64,000 nt of DNA from Nemopilema nomurai (GCA_003864495.1 ML133387.1:352634-416633), one strand, 5' to 3'; shown: positions 1-12,163, numbered from the stretch's first letter. Translations and numbers: made by a program. Notes: generated by a model from the letters alone, not told the origin.

Positions 1-2081
1 TAAATCCAACAAACGATTCTGTGCATACTTTCTCACGCGCTTTCGTTACGAACTACATAAAGTATAAAGAAATCTTTCTTCATACAATACATAATTGGCA
101 TGCATGCATAGGTTTGGTACAAAACATAGTTGACATTCATACAATACATAGTTGACATTCATATATAGGTTTGGTACTTATATTTCTTGCGCGTATTCAT
201 ATGTTCTAGTTGTATACTGGTCCTGCGACATTAGCCAAACCATCGTGGGCATGCATGTTCCTTCCTAGATTTGCTCATTGTGCCTTCAAATCAAATCCCT
301 CAATGTTGGAGGTCCTAATTATTTAAGGATTTCTCGTGAAAGTATGTTAGAAAATTTAAGTAATGAGATTTGTGTCTTATCGAGTTTGCAAATCCTATGC
401 ACTCGAAACAAATTATTTTTCACAAAATAACTGTTTTATATAAAAGAGGATTTGCAGGCCGCCAAATTCTGCTTTCTGTTATTGTCGGTGGAGTACTTTG
501 GGTATACATATGTGTATCCCATAATTTTTAGAAATATGACTATTATTGGTCTATGCCCTTGGGTCAATATTCAAACTCAAACGTCATGTAATTTCAAATG
601 CCATTAAGAGAAACACCGCAAAAATTCATATTAGCCATACTTCCTCCCGATGCAATTAACAGAATGCATTTAATCAAAGATTTTTCTTAGTTATATGGTG
701 ATAAATTTAGCTCCCGCTAGCTTTTAAGAAACCTCAAAGTCATTGAACCTTTTAAATGCCGCTTCCTTGATCTCTTTTGTCTATTAATGGCTTTTTGTCA
801 TTTTCAACTTTTTAATGCAGTATGGGAAGTATTTATTAGTTTCAGAAGTTCGTATTCAAGTTGATATGCTTCAATGTCGTACATTGAGGCGCGTGTTTTT
901 TGCGTCACTGTTTACGTATTTACTTCAATCTTGACGAAGCTGCTTGGTCGCATCGCATGATGCCATCTCATGCCAACTGATGTCACCCGACATTCCTGTG
1001 GAAATTTGCAAACCATGAAAAATTCGTATGCTGATAGCCCACAGCATCTCTGTGTAGTTTTTTGTATACACAGCAAGTTTATTAAGGTTCACTTTTGCTT
1101 CATCAGTAATGAACTAAACACATTCAATGGAGCAAATTTAACGAAAATATTTACAAAGATTAAGAACAAGAGGCTTACAAACAACACGAAAAGTTTGCAT
1201 AGCTCGAACGTGCTGCCATATTATTATAAACACGTGCTGGAACTTCAACATTTCAAACCTTTCGACTTTGGCCTTCAAAAGTGAATACCTAGGTGGCATC
1301 TTGACTCCGCACAAGAATCCAATCATAAGATCTTCTGGTGATATTCATCGAGAATTATCCCTACTTAGCAAAGTATTAGGCAGCTACCTAACTCTAATGC
1401 CCGCTTATGTTTTGAATAGACCTCGTGGCTGTTGCTATTGTTGCTATATCAAATATATCACACCTTGTTTATACTTCTCCCTAAAGGAATTTTGAATTTC
1501 TTGTTCTCACGACTATAAATCACCAACGCAGACCGCATTAGTTTCTGCCAAAGTTATTTGTTTTTGTTTTCCCTTAAACTACCAACCATTTCTCAAATTG
1601 TTTTTCAAAATCAGGTTTTGTCATTGTGAAAAATATCAACTTTGTTCGAGCATGCGTGTAAATTCCTTTTTTCGAACCTCCGCTGCGAAACTTTTTTAAT
1701 TAAGAAATACCTTATTTTTATCTCGAATCTCTAGCTTCGACATTGCTGCGATATTGTTTTCCAACCGCTTTCGAAAGAGTTGTTTTCTGTAACTCTAAGC
1801 AGCTACTCTTTGTTTTTCATTTTTGTTAATTTGTCCGTTTTGAATACTGGATGAAAATTTATTTATTGTCATAAAGTATTTAAAAATAGATGCAAGAATA
1901 TTTACAAATACGGTATTACCACTTAAGAATACTCGTAAAGACAATTCTATTTTCGGAAATTCCTGTCATCTACGCTGCGTGTCAGACTCTGATGACATGA
2001 ATGACTCGTATAATCAGTCAATATGGCTGCTTTCATCAATTAATTCCAATCAAGTTATAATCATCCTTTTTCGAATTCCAG
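1..2081. other. Left-edge non-coding sequence, probably an intron of the ADAMTS-like gene
   Basis: I see no exon here that continues the ADAMTS-like frame. The short ORFs are AT-rich, lack recognisable motifs and are chance frames. The first recognisable exon begins at 2082 with an acceptor and a Pro-Cys pair that looks like the end of a thrombospondin repeat. The preceding exons (signal peptide, first thrombospondin repeat, possibly a protease) must therefore lie to the left or have escaped me here. Confidence 0.5.
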
Positions 2082-2202
2082 CCTTGTGTATCAGTGAAGT
2101 CTTTTGAAGACCAAAAGTATGACGCAAGGGAAAGTCAATGCTCCCGCTTCGACAATAAGGAGTATCTTGGACAGAAATACGTTTGGCTCCCCTACATCCG
2201 TG
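2082..2202 (+). CDS. ADAMTS-like exon A: start of the cysteine-rich domain
   Basis: Acceptor CAG ends at 2081 and donor GTATGT starts at 2203 (phase 1). It encodes Pro-Cys, likely the end of a thrombospondin repeat, then a Gln-Cys-Ser-Arg-Phe-Asp stretch and LGQKYVWLPYI. This matches the family pattern of QC..FN followed by G..Y.W.P that opens the ADAMTS cysteine-rich domain. Confidence 0.8.
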
Positions 2203-5200
2203 GTATGTTACGTTCTTACTTAAAATGGGATGTCATTTTTTTCTTTGTTCTCCCCTTCTCTGTTTTTCATGCTAAGTCGTGACTCACTCTCTCTGAAATG
2301 TCAAGCTTTCTGTTCTTTCCAATATTGATCATGTCTGGTGAACTGTAATTTTCTGCTACTTTAAAAATGCGCAGTAATAAAGTATTAAATTGATTGAAAA
2401 TGCTTTTGTTTAATTATATGAAAAATTTTTAAATTTTCTGCGCTCTATTAGACTATAGCTTTAAATAAATCGCTTTCAAGCACCTAATTCCGTTAACCTT
2501 TTTTGCAGAGGGCCTTAGTGAGTGTAGATTGTATTGCATGGCCAAAGGGTTTCGAATGTTTGTCGAACTGGCCAATAGAGTTGACGAGGGGACACCCTGT
2601 GGCAAAAGGGGAAACGAGGCTTGCTTCAATGGGATTTGTTCAAGGACGAAGCCAAATGTAAGCAGTGTTTCCCATATTTTCATATCCTTTTCATTTTCAC
2701 ACTCTCTAAACCAATACTCAAATTCGTAAGTAGTTGCTGCGAAACTGTCAAAAGTCAATGACCAGTCAAGTCTTTGTACACAATATAGGGTTTAATTTAA
2801 ATGTCAATAATCAATTTGAGGTTATTACAGTTCCTTTCAGTGAGTTTACTTGGCATTCTAGGTTTTTTATTTGGTCATGACATATTAATAGATATCTGCA
2901 AGAAAGTATCAATTATTTTCTCCCCACCTACATTTTAAGGTTTTTAAAAGTATAATAAATAAGTCTTTCCCAGATAAGAAACTTTCTACTCTAATCAAGT
3001 ACATTGTCTTGTTTCTTACCCGTAAAGTTTCTTTATTTTCTTCAAACTTTTGCCTAATGCCATTTGATGGTGCCTTTGCTCATGAGCAAATAATTAAATC
3101 TTTATCCCCTTCCCCCTTGATAGAAGCAACCAGTCCAGCCCGGAGCCTCGAGCGACAACAAGCCGAATTTGAACTCACAAAACACCGGTACAAAAACTCA
3201 TGGATCAAACCCGGGCTTTTACGTCGGCCACAGACCTCCGCCCGGCTTGAATCTCGGCGACAGGGTCCTTGCGGGTCGGCCCCAAGGCTACCTGCCCTTA
3301 GGCCAACGGATTTTGCAGCAGAACCGAGGCGGGTATCCCACTTTACCAAGACGATTTCCACCGAATGCACGACTGCACGGATCAGCACAGAGCGGTAATG
3401 CCAACAGTCAGAGGCGGCTGCCGCAGAACTCGAACCTGAGGGCCCTTAACGGGCACGGCGGACCGGCGTTGCAGCAATATCTGCCGAAGAATAGCAATGG
3501 CTTCAGACGGGGCTCCACTGCCCAGGGACGCGAGTCTCCAGTTGTCTCCAAAGTCGTTTCTGGTCACTTCAATAAGAAAGAGGGACTCAAATTAGGTATG
3601 CACCCTCGCTGATCTTCTTCTGGGCTCTCCTTCTTTTTCCATTTCTTATCATTTTTCATTTTGGTTTCATTCCTTTTCTTGACTGAACTTTGCATTGTTT
3701 TTTAGAGATTGGAAAAATAATTTTGGCTGATAAATTTCTAGATTTTCAAAATTCCAGGCACTACCGTTTTGTCATTAACCCAAAATAAAACATTCTTACA
3801 GAAGCCATTTGTGCACAGTTTTTCAATTTTAGCCTTTATTCCATTGCAGGGTACAATCCAATTTTTAAAATTCCAGTTGGAGCAACAAACATCAAGATAC
3901 AAGAAGCTAGGCCGTCATCAAATTACTTAGGTATGACGTAGTAGATGGCATTGACTTCCGCATATTCGCTACCCAAATAACAGTTATTGGAATTCACTTT
4001 TGCTCAAATAACAGATGTTGCAAATTACTGCTTAGTCCATACATATTTCGGTGCATTGAAGTTTATACCATTCACGCTTGTAGGTAAAGTAGGTTGTCAG
4101 AACGTCTAACATATCATCTTCTTTTTACAGCTCTCAAGGTTGGCGATAACTATCTAGTAAATGGACAATGGAGCATCGCACTAAAGAAAGAGGTTAAGGC
4201 TGCTGGAACAACGATCAAATATCTCCTAGGGAAGGGGCCTGAGGAAAAGGAAACAATCACAGCCGATGGACCCATTACTAAGGAATTGGAGATTGTGGTA
4301 CGTGGTCTTCTCAAACCCAAAGACTATCTGCCGTTTCATATGTGACAGAACTGTTGTTTTTCTTGAAAGTTTCAAAATGATCGTCAGATTTCTGCGAATG
4401 GGAGCCCTTGTCGTCTTAAGTGTTTAAAAAGGAGCCATTATCGAAATATCTGCCTTGAGGTGCTGGTTTAGAGGCGATGCTTTGCAATCGATATATTTTA
4501 TTTTTGCTGTTTGTGCTTATAGTTAACCGAAGAACCAATAACCGAATGTCTGATATCTGTCCTGTGAATGACAAAGGAAATTGTTCCAGAAAATTAGGCT
4601 TTTATGTTTCTATGTTATTCTTAATTGAATATCTATCTGTCTGTTCAGAAGGAAAGTTATTACAATTTGTTATATAGATGTATGTTCCAGCAATGGTGTG
4701 TGAATTTGACTTTATTTTTCAACTAGTTCCTAAATGAAAATTTGTTCAATAGGATAGCTATTACATTTTTGTTGTAAAGATATCTCATACATAAACTATA
4801 CCAATTGCAGCTTCTGTATCAACAAGGACCTCCGGAAGTTTCCTTCAATTACACGCTAAATCGAAGACAGCCGAATGACAACAGAGTATTTAAGGCTGCT
4901 GCCGTATCCGTCCGCCAAGGTGGAACGAGAAAATCATTGCCAACATTGCACTGGAGTGTTGCTGGCTGGACGAAATGCTCTGCGCCATGTGGAGGAGGTT
5001 TGTAAGGCCTAGTTATCATCCGCTGTTCTCACCAACCACTGCACCCCATTCCTTTGTCAGCAAGCTTCATCAAAAATACTTCTCTTAAGCTTCTATCAGA
5101 TGAAGATTGACCTGCACAGATTTCTAATACATTTTAGTGCTCGTTCATCCCTCATTGAATGTCATGTTGCTCTGCTTGTATCTACAATATAGCGCCTCCC

Positions 5201-8200
5201 TTTTTTGTCCTATTTTGGCAATTGATTTATACACGGCTATGACTCCCTTCTTTACTGCTGTTGTTGAAAATTGTTGGCTTCTTACGTCACCAGGGGAGCA
5301 ACAGAGGAACATACGCTGTGTTGCCGTTTCGAGAAAGCGAACGAAGGTTGTAAAGAGCTCGTACTGCCACACACTGAAAAAGCCATTGCTGCTACAGAAG
5401 AGAGTTTGCAACATGCAGCCCTGCAAGCCAAGGTATTGCATTGATACTTATTGTAGAAAGCATGTTTCTTAGATTCGTCATTCGTGATGTTACTATGCTT
5501 AGCACCTGTGTAAGGTCTATTGGTAAATATTTACTTTTGCAAATGTCAATGTGCCAATCATTTAGGCCTAATCAAGCCCCGTTCTCTTTAAAAATGTGGC
5601 AAGAACCCCTTCTTACCCATATGTACTAGGCATTTGACACTTTTAGCAAAGTTTCTTTTCCAAGAGTTTAACTAATTTTTGTGCAAAATCTAGCGCGGAA
5701 GAGACCGGTGGGCTCTAAATTCTGTAATCTTAGCCTTACCGTAACCTTCAAGGTCCTTTCAAAGATTTTTCTAACATCCTTTAAACTTCACTTTACTGTT
5801 CCTGTCGCTAATTTCCAATTTCTCCTTCCGATTCTCTTCAAGCTGGGTGTTGTTGCCATGGAAGCCATGCAGCAAAACCTGCGGCCAAGGAGCCTTCCAG
5901 ACAAGGGACGTTCGCTGCGTGCGGGTCGTAACAGTGCAGGGGGGCAAGGTCGAGGTGAATGCGCCTTTCTACGAGTGCGGCCAGTTGCCCGCCATCCGCA
6001 GGACTTGCCCGTTTGTCTCTTGCTACAAATGGAAGAGTCAGCCCTGGTCTCAGGTATTCTTCTAAAATGTTTTCGATTTTAAACCTAAGGATAATTTTTC
6101 ATCGTTATCAAAGGCTTCGCTTTAGATAAGCGAAGTTGCATCATTGCAAGGTTGCAACGTAAATTTCATTACGATGTAGGCAATATTATAATATTTAATG
6201 CCCTCTGGGTAGTTACCTGAAATGGATGCTTATTTGTGATTAGTGCTTATTTGAAATAGACTCCTATTGGAGGTGGTATTTTGCTAGGGATGGGCTATTA
6301 CTTGGGATTGGCTCTCACTTAATAAAGTTTTGAGGTGTTTGGTATCCCTCCTTTCACGTACTGGTCGCAATTAGCGCTACCACCATTAATGGACCAAATG
6401 CTGCTGCTCAAATTTTGAGCAGGCTCTACGCTAGCGAAGTAAATCAATATGTAAGATGGAAGATTGCTAGAAAATCGCTATAGAAGTTCACTATACTGTA
6501 TGCTATTTCGAATGTTTATTTGATGAAATAATTTATCATATGTTGCATTTCCATCTAAAGCAAATTAATATTGGAATTAATGGCTTATAAAAGTTCTGGA
6601 GCTTGGATTCGCATTTAAATTATCAGCTGCAACTGTAAACTGCATTGTTCTCATCCATTGACGTTCCCAAATTTACTCGTGGAACTTTTAATTCTCAGTG
6701 CTCCAGAAGCTGCGATAAGGGTGTGCAGACGCGCAAGTCCCACTGCACTTCAGGTTCCACTATTGTGGACGACGAACTGTGTGGCCAGAAAAGTAAACCA
6801 GAGAAAGCAAGAGTCTGTAATCTTCGACCATGCCACGCAGAATGGTTCGTGGGCACGTGGAGCGATGTGAGTAACTTTCTCGTGTTCCTCTGCCTTGACC
6901 CGTGCTATACAGATAGCACAAAATGCTTGTGCCGAACTAGTTGTTTTTTTGACAGCCATGGTACAATTTGCTCACATTTACCATTGGTAGCACCAGTAGG
7001 ACTTTTTCTCGTAGAAGTGAATGTGGAATGGATATTTTATTGTTAAGCTATACAGAGTAATGCGGTTGAAAGGGTTTTGCGAAGTTGCAGAGGCAATATA
7101 AGTCTGTCTTAGAATTCTTACGAAAGAAACAGAAGTAGCAGGAATCAACGGTCCTTCTTTATTTGCAGTGTGACAAAGACTGTGACGGAGGCACCGAAAA
7201 GCGCCTGGTGTTCTGTGCCGGGAAGGACGGGTCTGCTTTGTCGGAATCGCTTTGCGAAGGCCAACCAAAGCCGGCTCCAACTAGGCCTTGCAACACCGAG
7301 CAGTGCAGCGGTATTTGGTTTGCATCCAACTGGACACAGGTATGTCCATCGTCCGGTAATATCACACTATATTGGCTATAAATCGTTAAGCTTCAGACCG
7401 GGTCGGAAGTATTAGACCGGGTCGATCGGGTCCGGAAAAGTCATACCGAATTTGCATTTCCACCCAACGCTTGGACACCAAAACCTTTGCTTTCATAACT
7501 TTCACTAAGTGGATATTTCGTCCAAGACGTATTGTAACTTGAGCCACTGTCTGGAACGGAAATATGACTTTCCGGTATAATTTTTCAATACTCTGACCAC
7601 CTGTGGAATGAATGCTTAATAGATAGATTTAAGGTGCTCAAGTTGCATGTATCACCGTCACTAAATGTTTTTAATTTGACCTGTCATAACTCCAAAACGA
7701 GTGCAGTCGAAAATAGTTTTAGGAAATTTTAATTTTTGTTAAGAGGCATTCCACCTATGCAATTTATCAGGAGAATCCACGAGTTCATGAGGAGAATTAA
7801 AGAGCCGGCGGCACTTGTTGTGGGATAAGTGCATTTTTGCATCAACTTTTTATACAAGACCTTCACTATTGTGCAGTTCAGCTTAGCATTGCCAGAAAAC
7901 AGTCTGAAATTTGTGCCCATTTTTTCAGTGCTCCAGCGATTGCGGCTCAGGACAACATACACGTGCGGTCATTTGTTTGCGCAAGGAAAACGCCTCGATG
8001 GTGCAAGTTCCTGATACCAACTGCGACATGCACACCAAGCCAGTGTCAGTTAGACCTTGCGATGCTGGCCCGTGCAATCCTGAATGGTTGACAACTGAAT
8101 GGAGCCATGTACGTCATTTCCTTACAACGACTTAATGACTTTCTGAGTTTATGATTATTTAGTGTTTCTTCCATCGTGTTTTTAACCGACTGCGGTTTAA

Positions 8201-9567
8201 GTTCGATACAGATATGCCATCGCTACAGGCCCTTTAACTGAAGGTGGTCAAATTCACAACCTTATTTCTAACGTCAAATGGACACACAGACGTTTTTTGA
8301 CAACTTGTGTCATGATATGAACTGTGGCTTCCGGAAAGGGAACAACCACGAAGGACTTCTAGAATACAGAACACCTGGATATAATGTGTTTTAATCAATG
8401 GCTCCTTGTTAACTCAAATTACTTGGAAAGCAAGGCCGTCATTTGACCTAAAGGGGCTAGTATCTGTCGTTGACAAAGCTTAAGATCCTGACATGTAGAA
8501 ACAATAGAAAATTTACGTTCCAAGCTTGTGATCTCTAATTGGTCGAAGCAACTACCAATCAATTGCATAAATCGCCATGTTTCTCTGTCACGTGAATTTC
8601 GATCTTCAATCAAATACAAAGTTCGATTGTCAAATTTCATGGCTTTTGAAAGAAGCTCCTATAGTATTAAAATTACCGCTGCCGCCATTGTCTTGTAGTG
8701 CATGGAAAATAGATTTATCCAATATTGATCATTTGAACATACGTAACCCTTGAAAATTGACACTTCTTGTCCAGCAAGTCTCGTATATAATTCTAGGCGT
8801 TTCAGTTATGCATTTCAGAAATATGTTTTTGTAAATTCTTTAATTTTGCTCTTGCATATCGTTAGCAACGTTGTATCTTGAACTCGCTTGTTTTGCAGTG
8901 CTCGAAAACCTGCGGACGAGGCATCCGAACTAGACTCACCAACTGCATGCTTAAGAATGGCCAAATCGGAAGAGGCTGCCAGGCGGAATTGCGACCCAAC
9001 TCTGCAATGATTTGTCAGATTAAGCTTTGCGAAAACGAAGTCGACGAAAACGCTAAGACGCAGAAGGAGAGCAATCTTGATACGGTCACGTCTACCCAAA
9101 GGACCAATACAGATTCGCATGAAAATACCACTGAGGCATCACTAACAGCCTCAACAACTACTAGGGAAAGTTTGCCGCCGAAAACAGAAAGATTACAGTC
9201 CACACTACCGCCTACAAGGGCGTCTAGAACGTTTGCTAGCACTGACCACGCTTCGGATGACAGTCATGACACTGATGATGATGACAAGGACGAAGCCAAG
9301 AGCTTTGCCGCTGCGGAGACCGTTTTTGTGCCGCAATACGACCGGAGGTTCCACTTCCAGCAGCGTCAGCGCCACGTCAAAACTACCATGGCAACGACGG
9401 TAGGCACAACAACTTTGCCAACTACAGTAGCAACTAAGCCAGCGGAGGTCTGTAGTGACACGTTTAAGCGTGCCTATTGCTCAGTAATACTTAGAATCGG
9501 GTTTTGCAAATTTACTACATACAAGAAAAGATGTTGTCGAGCCTGTACGACTGGATCGATCCGGTGA
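2082..9567 (+). CDS. ADAMTS/ADAMTS-like extracellular matrix glycoprotein, 3' part (12 exons, 904 aa visible)
   Basis: Join of 2082-2202, 2509-2657, 3124-3595, 3850-3930, 4131-4297, 4811-4997, 5294-5432, 5843-6053, 6699-6866, 7169-7339, 7929-8108 and 8899-9567. All phases agree and one open frame of 904 residues results. Domains in visible residues: ADAMTS cysteine-rich domain 1-90; Pro/Gly/Gln/Asn/Arg-rich insert about 91-247; spacer about 248-370; six thrombospondin type-1 repeats about 378-705; Thr/Ser/Asp-rich linker; PLAC domain about 868-900 with six cysteines. This order is known from ADAMTS-like proteins and PLAC-bearing ADAMTS proteases, which are secreted and act in matrix and fibrillin assembly. 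No metalloprotease is visible, but the 5' exons are outside the window, so ADAMTS versus ADAMTSL is open. The insert between cysteine-rich domain and spacer is unusual for the family. Confidence 0.85.
2509..2657 (+). CDS. ADAMTS-like exon B: rest of the cysteine-rich domain
   Basis: The exon has a tttttgcag acceptor and a GTAAGC donor. It encodes C.LYC.AKG, then V..GTPCGKRG..ACFNGIC, the hallmark second half of ADAMTS cysteine-rich domains (C.L.C, DGTPC, C..G.C). The usual Gly-Cys-Asp that closes the domain is missing; the frame runs instead into the low-complexity exon. Confidence 0.85.
3124..3595 (+). CDS. ADAMTS-like exon C: basic low-complexity insert
   Basis: The 472-base exon is more GC-rich than its neighbours and in phase with both. 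It encodes about 157 residues rich in Pro, Gly, Gln, Asn, Arg and Leu, with no cysteine and no domain I recognise. Motif-like pieces recur (RRFPPN, RRLPQN, QQYLPKN). It sits between cysteine-rich domain and spacer, where family members normally have only a short link. It is probably disordered and basic. Confidence 0.7.
3850..3930 (+). CDS. ADAMTS-like exon D: start of the spacer domain
   Basis: An 81-base exon in matching phase 1 on both sides. It encodes YNPIFKIPVGATNIKIQEA, which matches the conserved start of the ADAMTS spacer (Y..V..IP.GA..I.I.E). Confidence 0.8.
   Translation, partial: GTIQFLKFQLEQQTSRYKKLGRHQIT
4131..4297 (+). CDS. ADAMTS-like exon E: spacer domain, middle
   Basis: The acceptor is ctttttacag and the donor GTACGT. 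It encodes LALK-type strand residues, NYLVNGQW, and a YLLGKGPEEKETITADGPI stretch. These correspond to the Y.FNG.W and (L)..GP..E.I.A.GP motifs of ADAMTS spacers. Confidence 0.8.
4811..4997 (+). CDS. ADAMTS-like exon F: spacer end and start of thrombospondin repeat 1
   Basis: It encodes the terminal spacer strand (VSFNYTLNR), a linker, then WSVAGWTKCSAPCGGG, the opening of a thrombospondin type-1 repeat. The donor GTTTGT lies inside the CGGG motif (phase 1). Confidence 0.85.
5294..5432 (+). CDS. ADAMTS-like exon G: thrombospondin repeat 1, remainder
   Basis: It continues the CGGG motif as GEQQRNIRCVA and ends with VCNMQPC, giving the R.V.C and C....C positions of a type-1 repeat. The repeat lacks the Ser/Thr of the CxxS/TCG O-fucose site (it has CSAPCG). 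Confidence 0.8.
5843..6053 (+). CDS. ADAMTS-like exon H: thrombospondin repeat 2
   Basis: It encodes WVLLPWKPCSKTCGQG, TRDVRCV and C..C with a long loop, then starts the next repeat with WKSQPWSQ. CSKTCG fits the consensus for protein O-fucosyltransferase 2. From here each intron falls at phase 0 directly before the Cys of the next CSxxC motif. Confidence 0.85.
6699..6866 (+). CDS. ADAMTS-like exon I: thrombospondin repeat 3
   Basis: It encodes CSRSCDKGVQTRKSHC, VCNLRPC and the next start WFVGTWSD. The glycine after the second Cys is replaced by Asp, so the O-fucose consensus is broken. Phase 0 on both ends. Confidence 0.85.
7169..7339 (+). CDS. ADAMTS-like exon J: thrombospondin repeat 4
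   Basis: It encodes CDKDCDGGTEKRLVFC, PCNTEQC and the next start WFASNWTQ. It is in phase 0 on both ends and again carries CxxxCD instead of CSxTCG. Confidence 0.85.
7929..8108 (+). CDS. ADAMTS-like exon K: thrombospondin repeat 5
   Basis: It encodes CSSDCGSGQHTRAVIC, RPCDAGPC and the next start WLTTEWSH. Phase 0 on both ends; 180 bases, so it is a symmetrical repeat module. Confidence 0.85.
8899..9567 (+). CDS. ADAMTS-like exon L: thrombospondin repeat 6, linker, PLAC domain, stop
   Basis: The terminal exon of 222 codons plus stop begins CSKTCGRGIRTRLTNC (a consensus O-fucose site). It continues with a roughly 150-residue Thr/Ser/Asp-rich linker that includes an acidic run (HDTDDDDKDE) and a basic-Gln run. 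It ends with CSDTFKRAYC, GFC and CCRAC, the six-cysteine PLAC domain typical of the C-termini of ADAMTSL and some ADAMTS proteins. Confidence 0.9.
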   Translation, partial: CSKTCGRGIRTRLTNCMLKNGQIGRGCQAELRPNSAMICQIKLCENEVDENAKTQKESNLDTVTSTQRTNTDSHENTTEASLTASTTTRESLPPKTERLQSTLPPTRASRTFASTDHASDDSHDTDDDDKDEAKSFAAAETVFVPQYDRRFHFQQRQRHVKTTMATTVGTTTLPTTVATKPAEVCSDTFKRAYCSVILRIGFCKFTTYKKRCCRACTTGSIR

Positions 9568-11832
9568 TTTGCGTAAAATATGACGTAACCAGTTGGTAGA
9601 ACCAGTCTGCCACTTCAATATTCATCGATTGCTAGAAGACGCGATACCTTACGGGCTATCAAGATAGATTCGTGCGGTTTCTATGTTCGTTTGGTATCCC
9701 CTTATCGAATTATTCTGCTGCCTTGGTGTACGTGGAAAAGACTGCTCCTGACGCTTGATCTACAATCCACCATACCAATTATTAGAAGTATCAAGTAATG
9801 AGCACCCAGGTATTCTTCAACTGATGGGACAAGACATCTGGTTGCCTTCAAGTGACATTATCCATCTCTTGCACTTAGTACTACTGAAGCACTATTGTGA
9901 AGATAATACCAGACAGGGTTGGATGGTCCTCCCGCGCAGATAAAAGCAATCTCATGGGCAGTGAACTATTTACCCATACGCTTCGTCGGTAAATCCTGTG
10001 TCAGATTATTGGTTCTCTAGTTGGTCTCAGGGATATAGTACTTGTGATTTACTCATCAATGCAAAGTAACTGTTTTGGGGAGTATGTATATTAGAGACAT
10101 GTATTTTGGTAATTAGACTAAAGAATTTATATGCTATTTATAATACTATATAGCGGTTATAGTGTATTCCATGTGCAAATGCACTTTTTGTATTGCCTAC
10201 CAAGTGTATATTGTGAAATATAGATTGTCATTTGTAGTTTTCTTATAAGTAAACTTTTTAGAAATTTAAAAAAATCTAGGATTTGAAGTGTTAATTGAAA
10301 TGGATTAGAGAAAATTTTTACTTCCAGAAAGGTTCAAGTTGGAGGCCTTAATACTTCAAATTGTGGTTATTGTAAGTAGCCAGGAACTGCTTTAAAACAT
10401 AACAATTTTCCAGCTAAGACCCCTGAAATGAGTTGAGAATTTTATGACAATGTTGCTCTTGATTTTATGGTTTATTAGTGCAAAGATTTTTTTAAAAGTG
10501 TTAACAGTAATTTACGTGCATACTGGTGAATTTGGTTATACGTTTGGTTCTGTGTTGCGTATTTATACCGCGTACCCATTAGTAGGGGAATTTTTTTATT
10601 GCGAAAAATAATTTCATCCAAATTTCGAGGTCAAAGTTGGTTGGTGAAATCTGGTTGATGTTACGATCTTCAAACCTTGATCACGCTGCTCCTAGACCTG
10701 AATCCATCTCAAACATTTTTTTGGTATTTTATCGTATTGCCTTTGGCATAGTTTGTTAGAACTGCAATTTTTTATCCTTTTGTAGACTGTTTTATCCAAT
10801 TTCAACTGGAGATACAAAGCAAGATTTTAGTAATTTGTGAAGGCGTTGCATAAGACAAGGATGGAGTGAGCTCGGTTTTGCTACTCGTCTTTAGATACCA
10901 ACCACACAATATTGGTGCTTTTTACTCTGCTTACAGCGAAGTCACGCAGCCCTGCCTCTCCCCTTCCCTTTGAAGCAGCGTAGTCTTCTTTATATCGATC
11001 TGTATAACCTACTGTTTAATTACTAAGAGCTGGTAAACTGTCTTGCAAGTTACCCGTAAATGAATTCTCAATTAGTGTTCGATGATTTAATTTAGATCTG
11101 ACGAAATTTCTTGCTCCTTTTTGGACTTCTTGTATTGCATTCATGCATATATTTCTATGATATTTAGTATAACGTTTAGTCTTCATGTACTTTCTTTGAA
11201 GCTCTACTTATTATTTAATCACTATGACCATACAGTGTTTCATTTCTATGCTAAAATCTAAAGGATCGAGATAATGAATTTGGTGATCTGGAATTCACTT
11301 AAAATGAAGACAACGAAGCACGTAGTTAAGAGAACTACGACAAAACGATACTCTCTGAATCATTTTACAACGTCTCGCAAGTTCTAGAGATCGCATTGAT
11401 AACGTTTCTGTGATCAAGAAGCTGTTGGGGTTGTTGTATTCCGCTGAAACCTTCTTAGCTTCAGTTCTAGAAGATTCGGAGGCCTCATCTCAAGTGGGAA
11501 CCAGAATTTGGCATGTCCAATTTGAAAGGAAAAGAGCTTAATTTCAAGGGACTACAAATTTTTGACCTTTCAAGGCTGCATAAAGCGATTCTACTTCAGA
11601 AAATGGACTGTATCTAATTTTGACAGAAGACCATATTGATGGCAGTCTCTCACTTTTAGACATGGTTCAGCTTCAGATATTTCAACTCTGATAATTAACT
11701 GTAAGGATATAAGTTCCTTGCATGCGATTTGAAAATTAAATTCTGGTGAAAAGAAAAATAATGCCATTGCAGTTCCCTGTGATGTTGCAACATCAACAAC
11801 CTGAAGGGCGAGAGTTCAAAAGTCTTCCAAAG
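9568..11832. other. Intergenic region between the ADAMTS-like gene and AMACR
   Basis: It should hold the 3' UTR of the ADAMTS-like gene and the promoter and 5' UTR of AMACR. I found no convincing AATAAA close to the stop, no CpG island and no other gene. Short ORFs such as 9755-9943 show no recognisable features. Confidence 0.5.
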
Positions 11833-12163
11833 ATGGCGGGCCCACTCTCCAAAATAAGAGTTTTAGAGTTTGCTGGTTTAGCACCTGTGCCAATGGCAGG
11901 AATGATTCTTGCAGATTTTGGAGCATCTGTTATTCGCGTTGATAAAATGGGAGACAGTTTTGCAGAGGATAGGCTTGCCAGAGGAAAGAAATCTATATTA
12001 GTTGACTTGAAAACACCACAAGGAGTTGAAATAATCAAAAGGTTGTCAAGAAAAGTCGACGTTCTCATGGACCCCTTTCGACCCAAGGTGATGGAAAAGA
12101 TTGGACTAGGACCAGATACGCTTTTAAAGGAAAACGATAAGCTGATTTATGCTCGACTTACCG
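11833..12163 (+). CDS. AMACR: AMACR exon 1
   Basis: It encodes residues 1-110, from the N-terminal Rossmann-like strand through the [15 protein letters not shown] motif. The donor GTAGGA leaves phase 1, completed by GA of exon 2 to give Gly-Phe-Gly. Confidence 0.9.

Noticed and set aside
3080..3388. - strand ORF overlapping ADAMTS-like exon C
   Set aside because: Shadow of the GC-rich coding exon in another frame.
11761..11832. Upstream in-frame ATG giving a 24-residue N-terminal extension of AMACR
   Set aside because: The family starts at the residue encoded from 11833 and that ATG has the stronger context. The extension has no clear targeting-peptide character.
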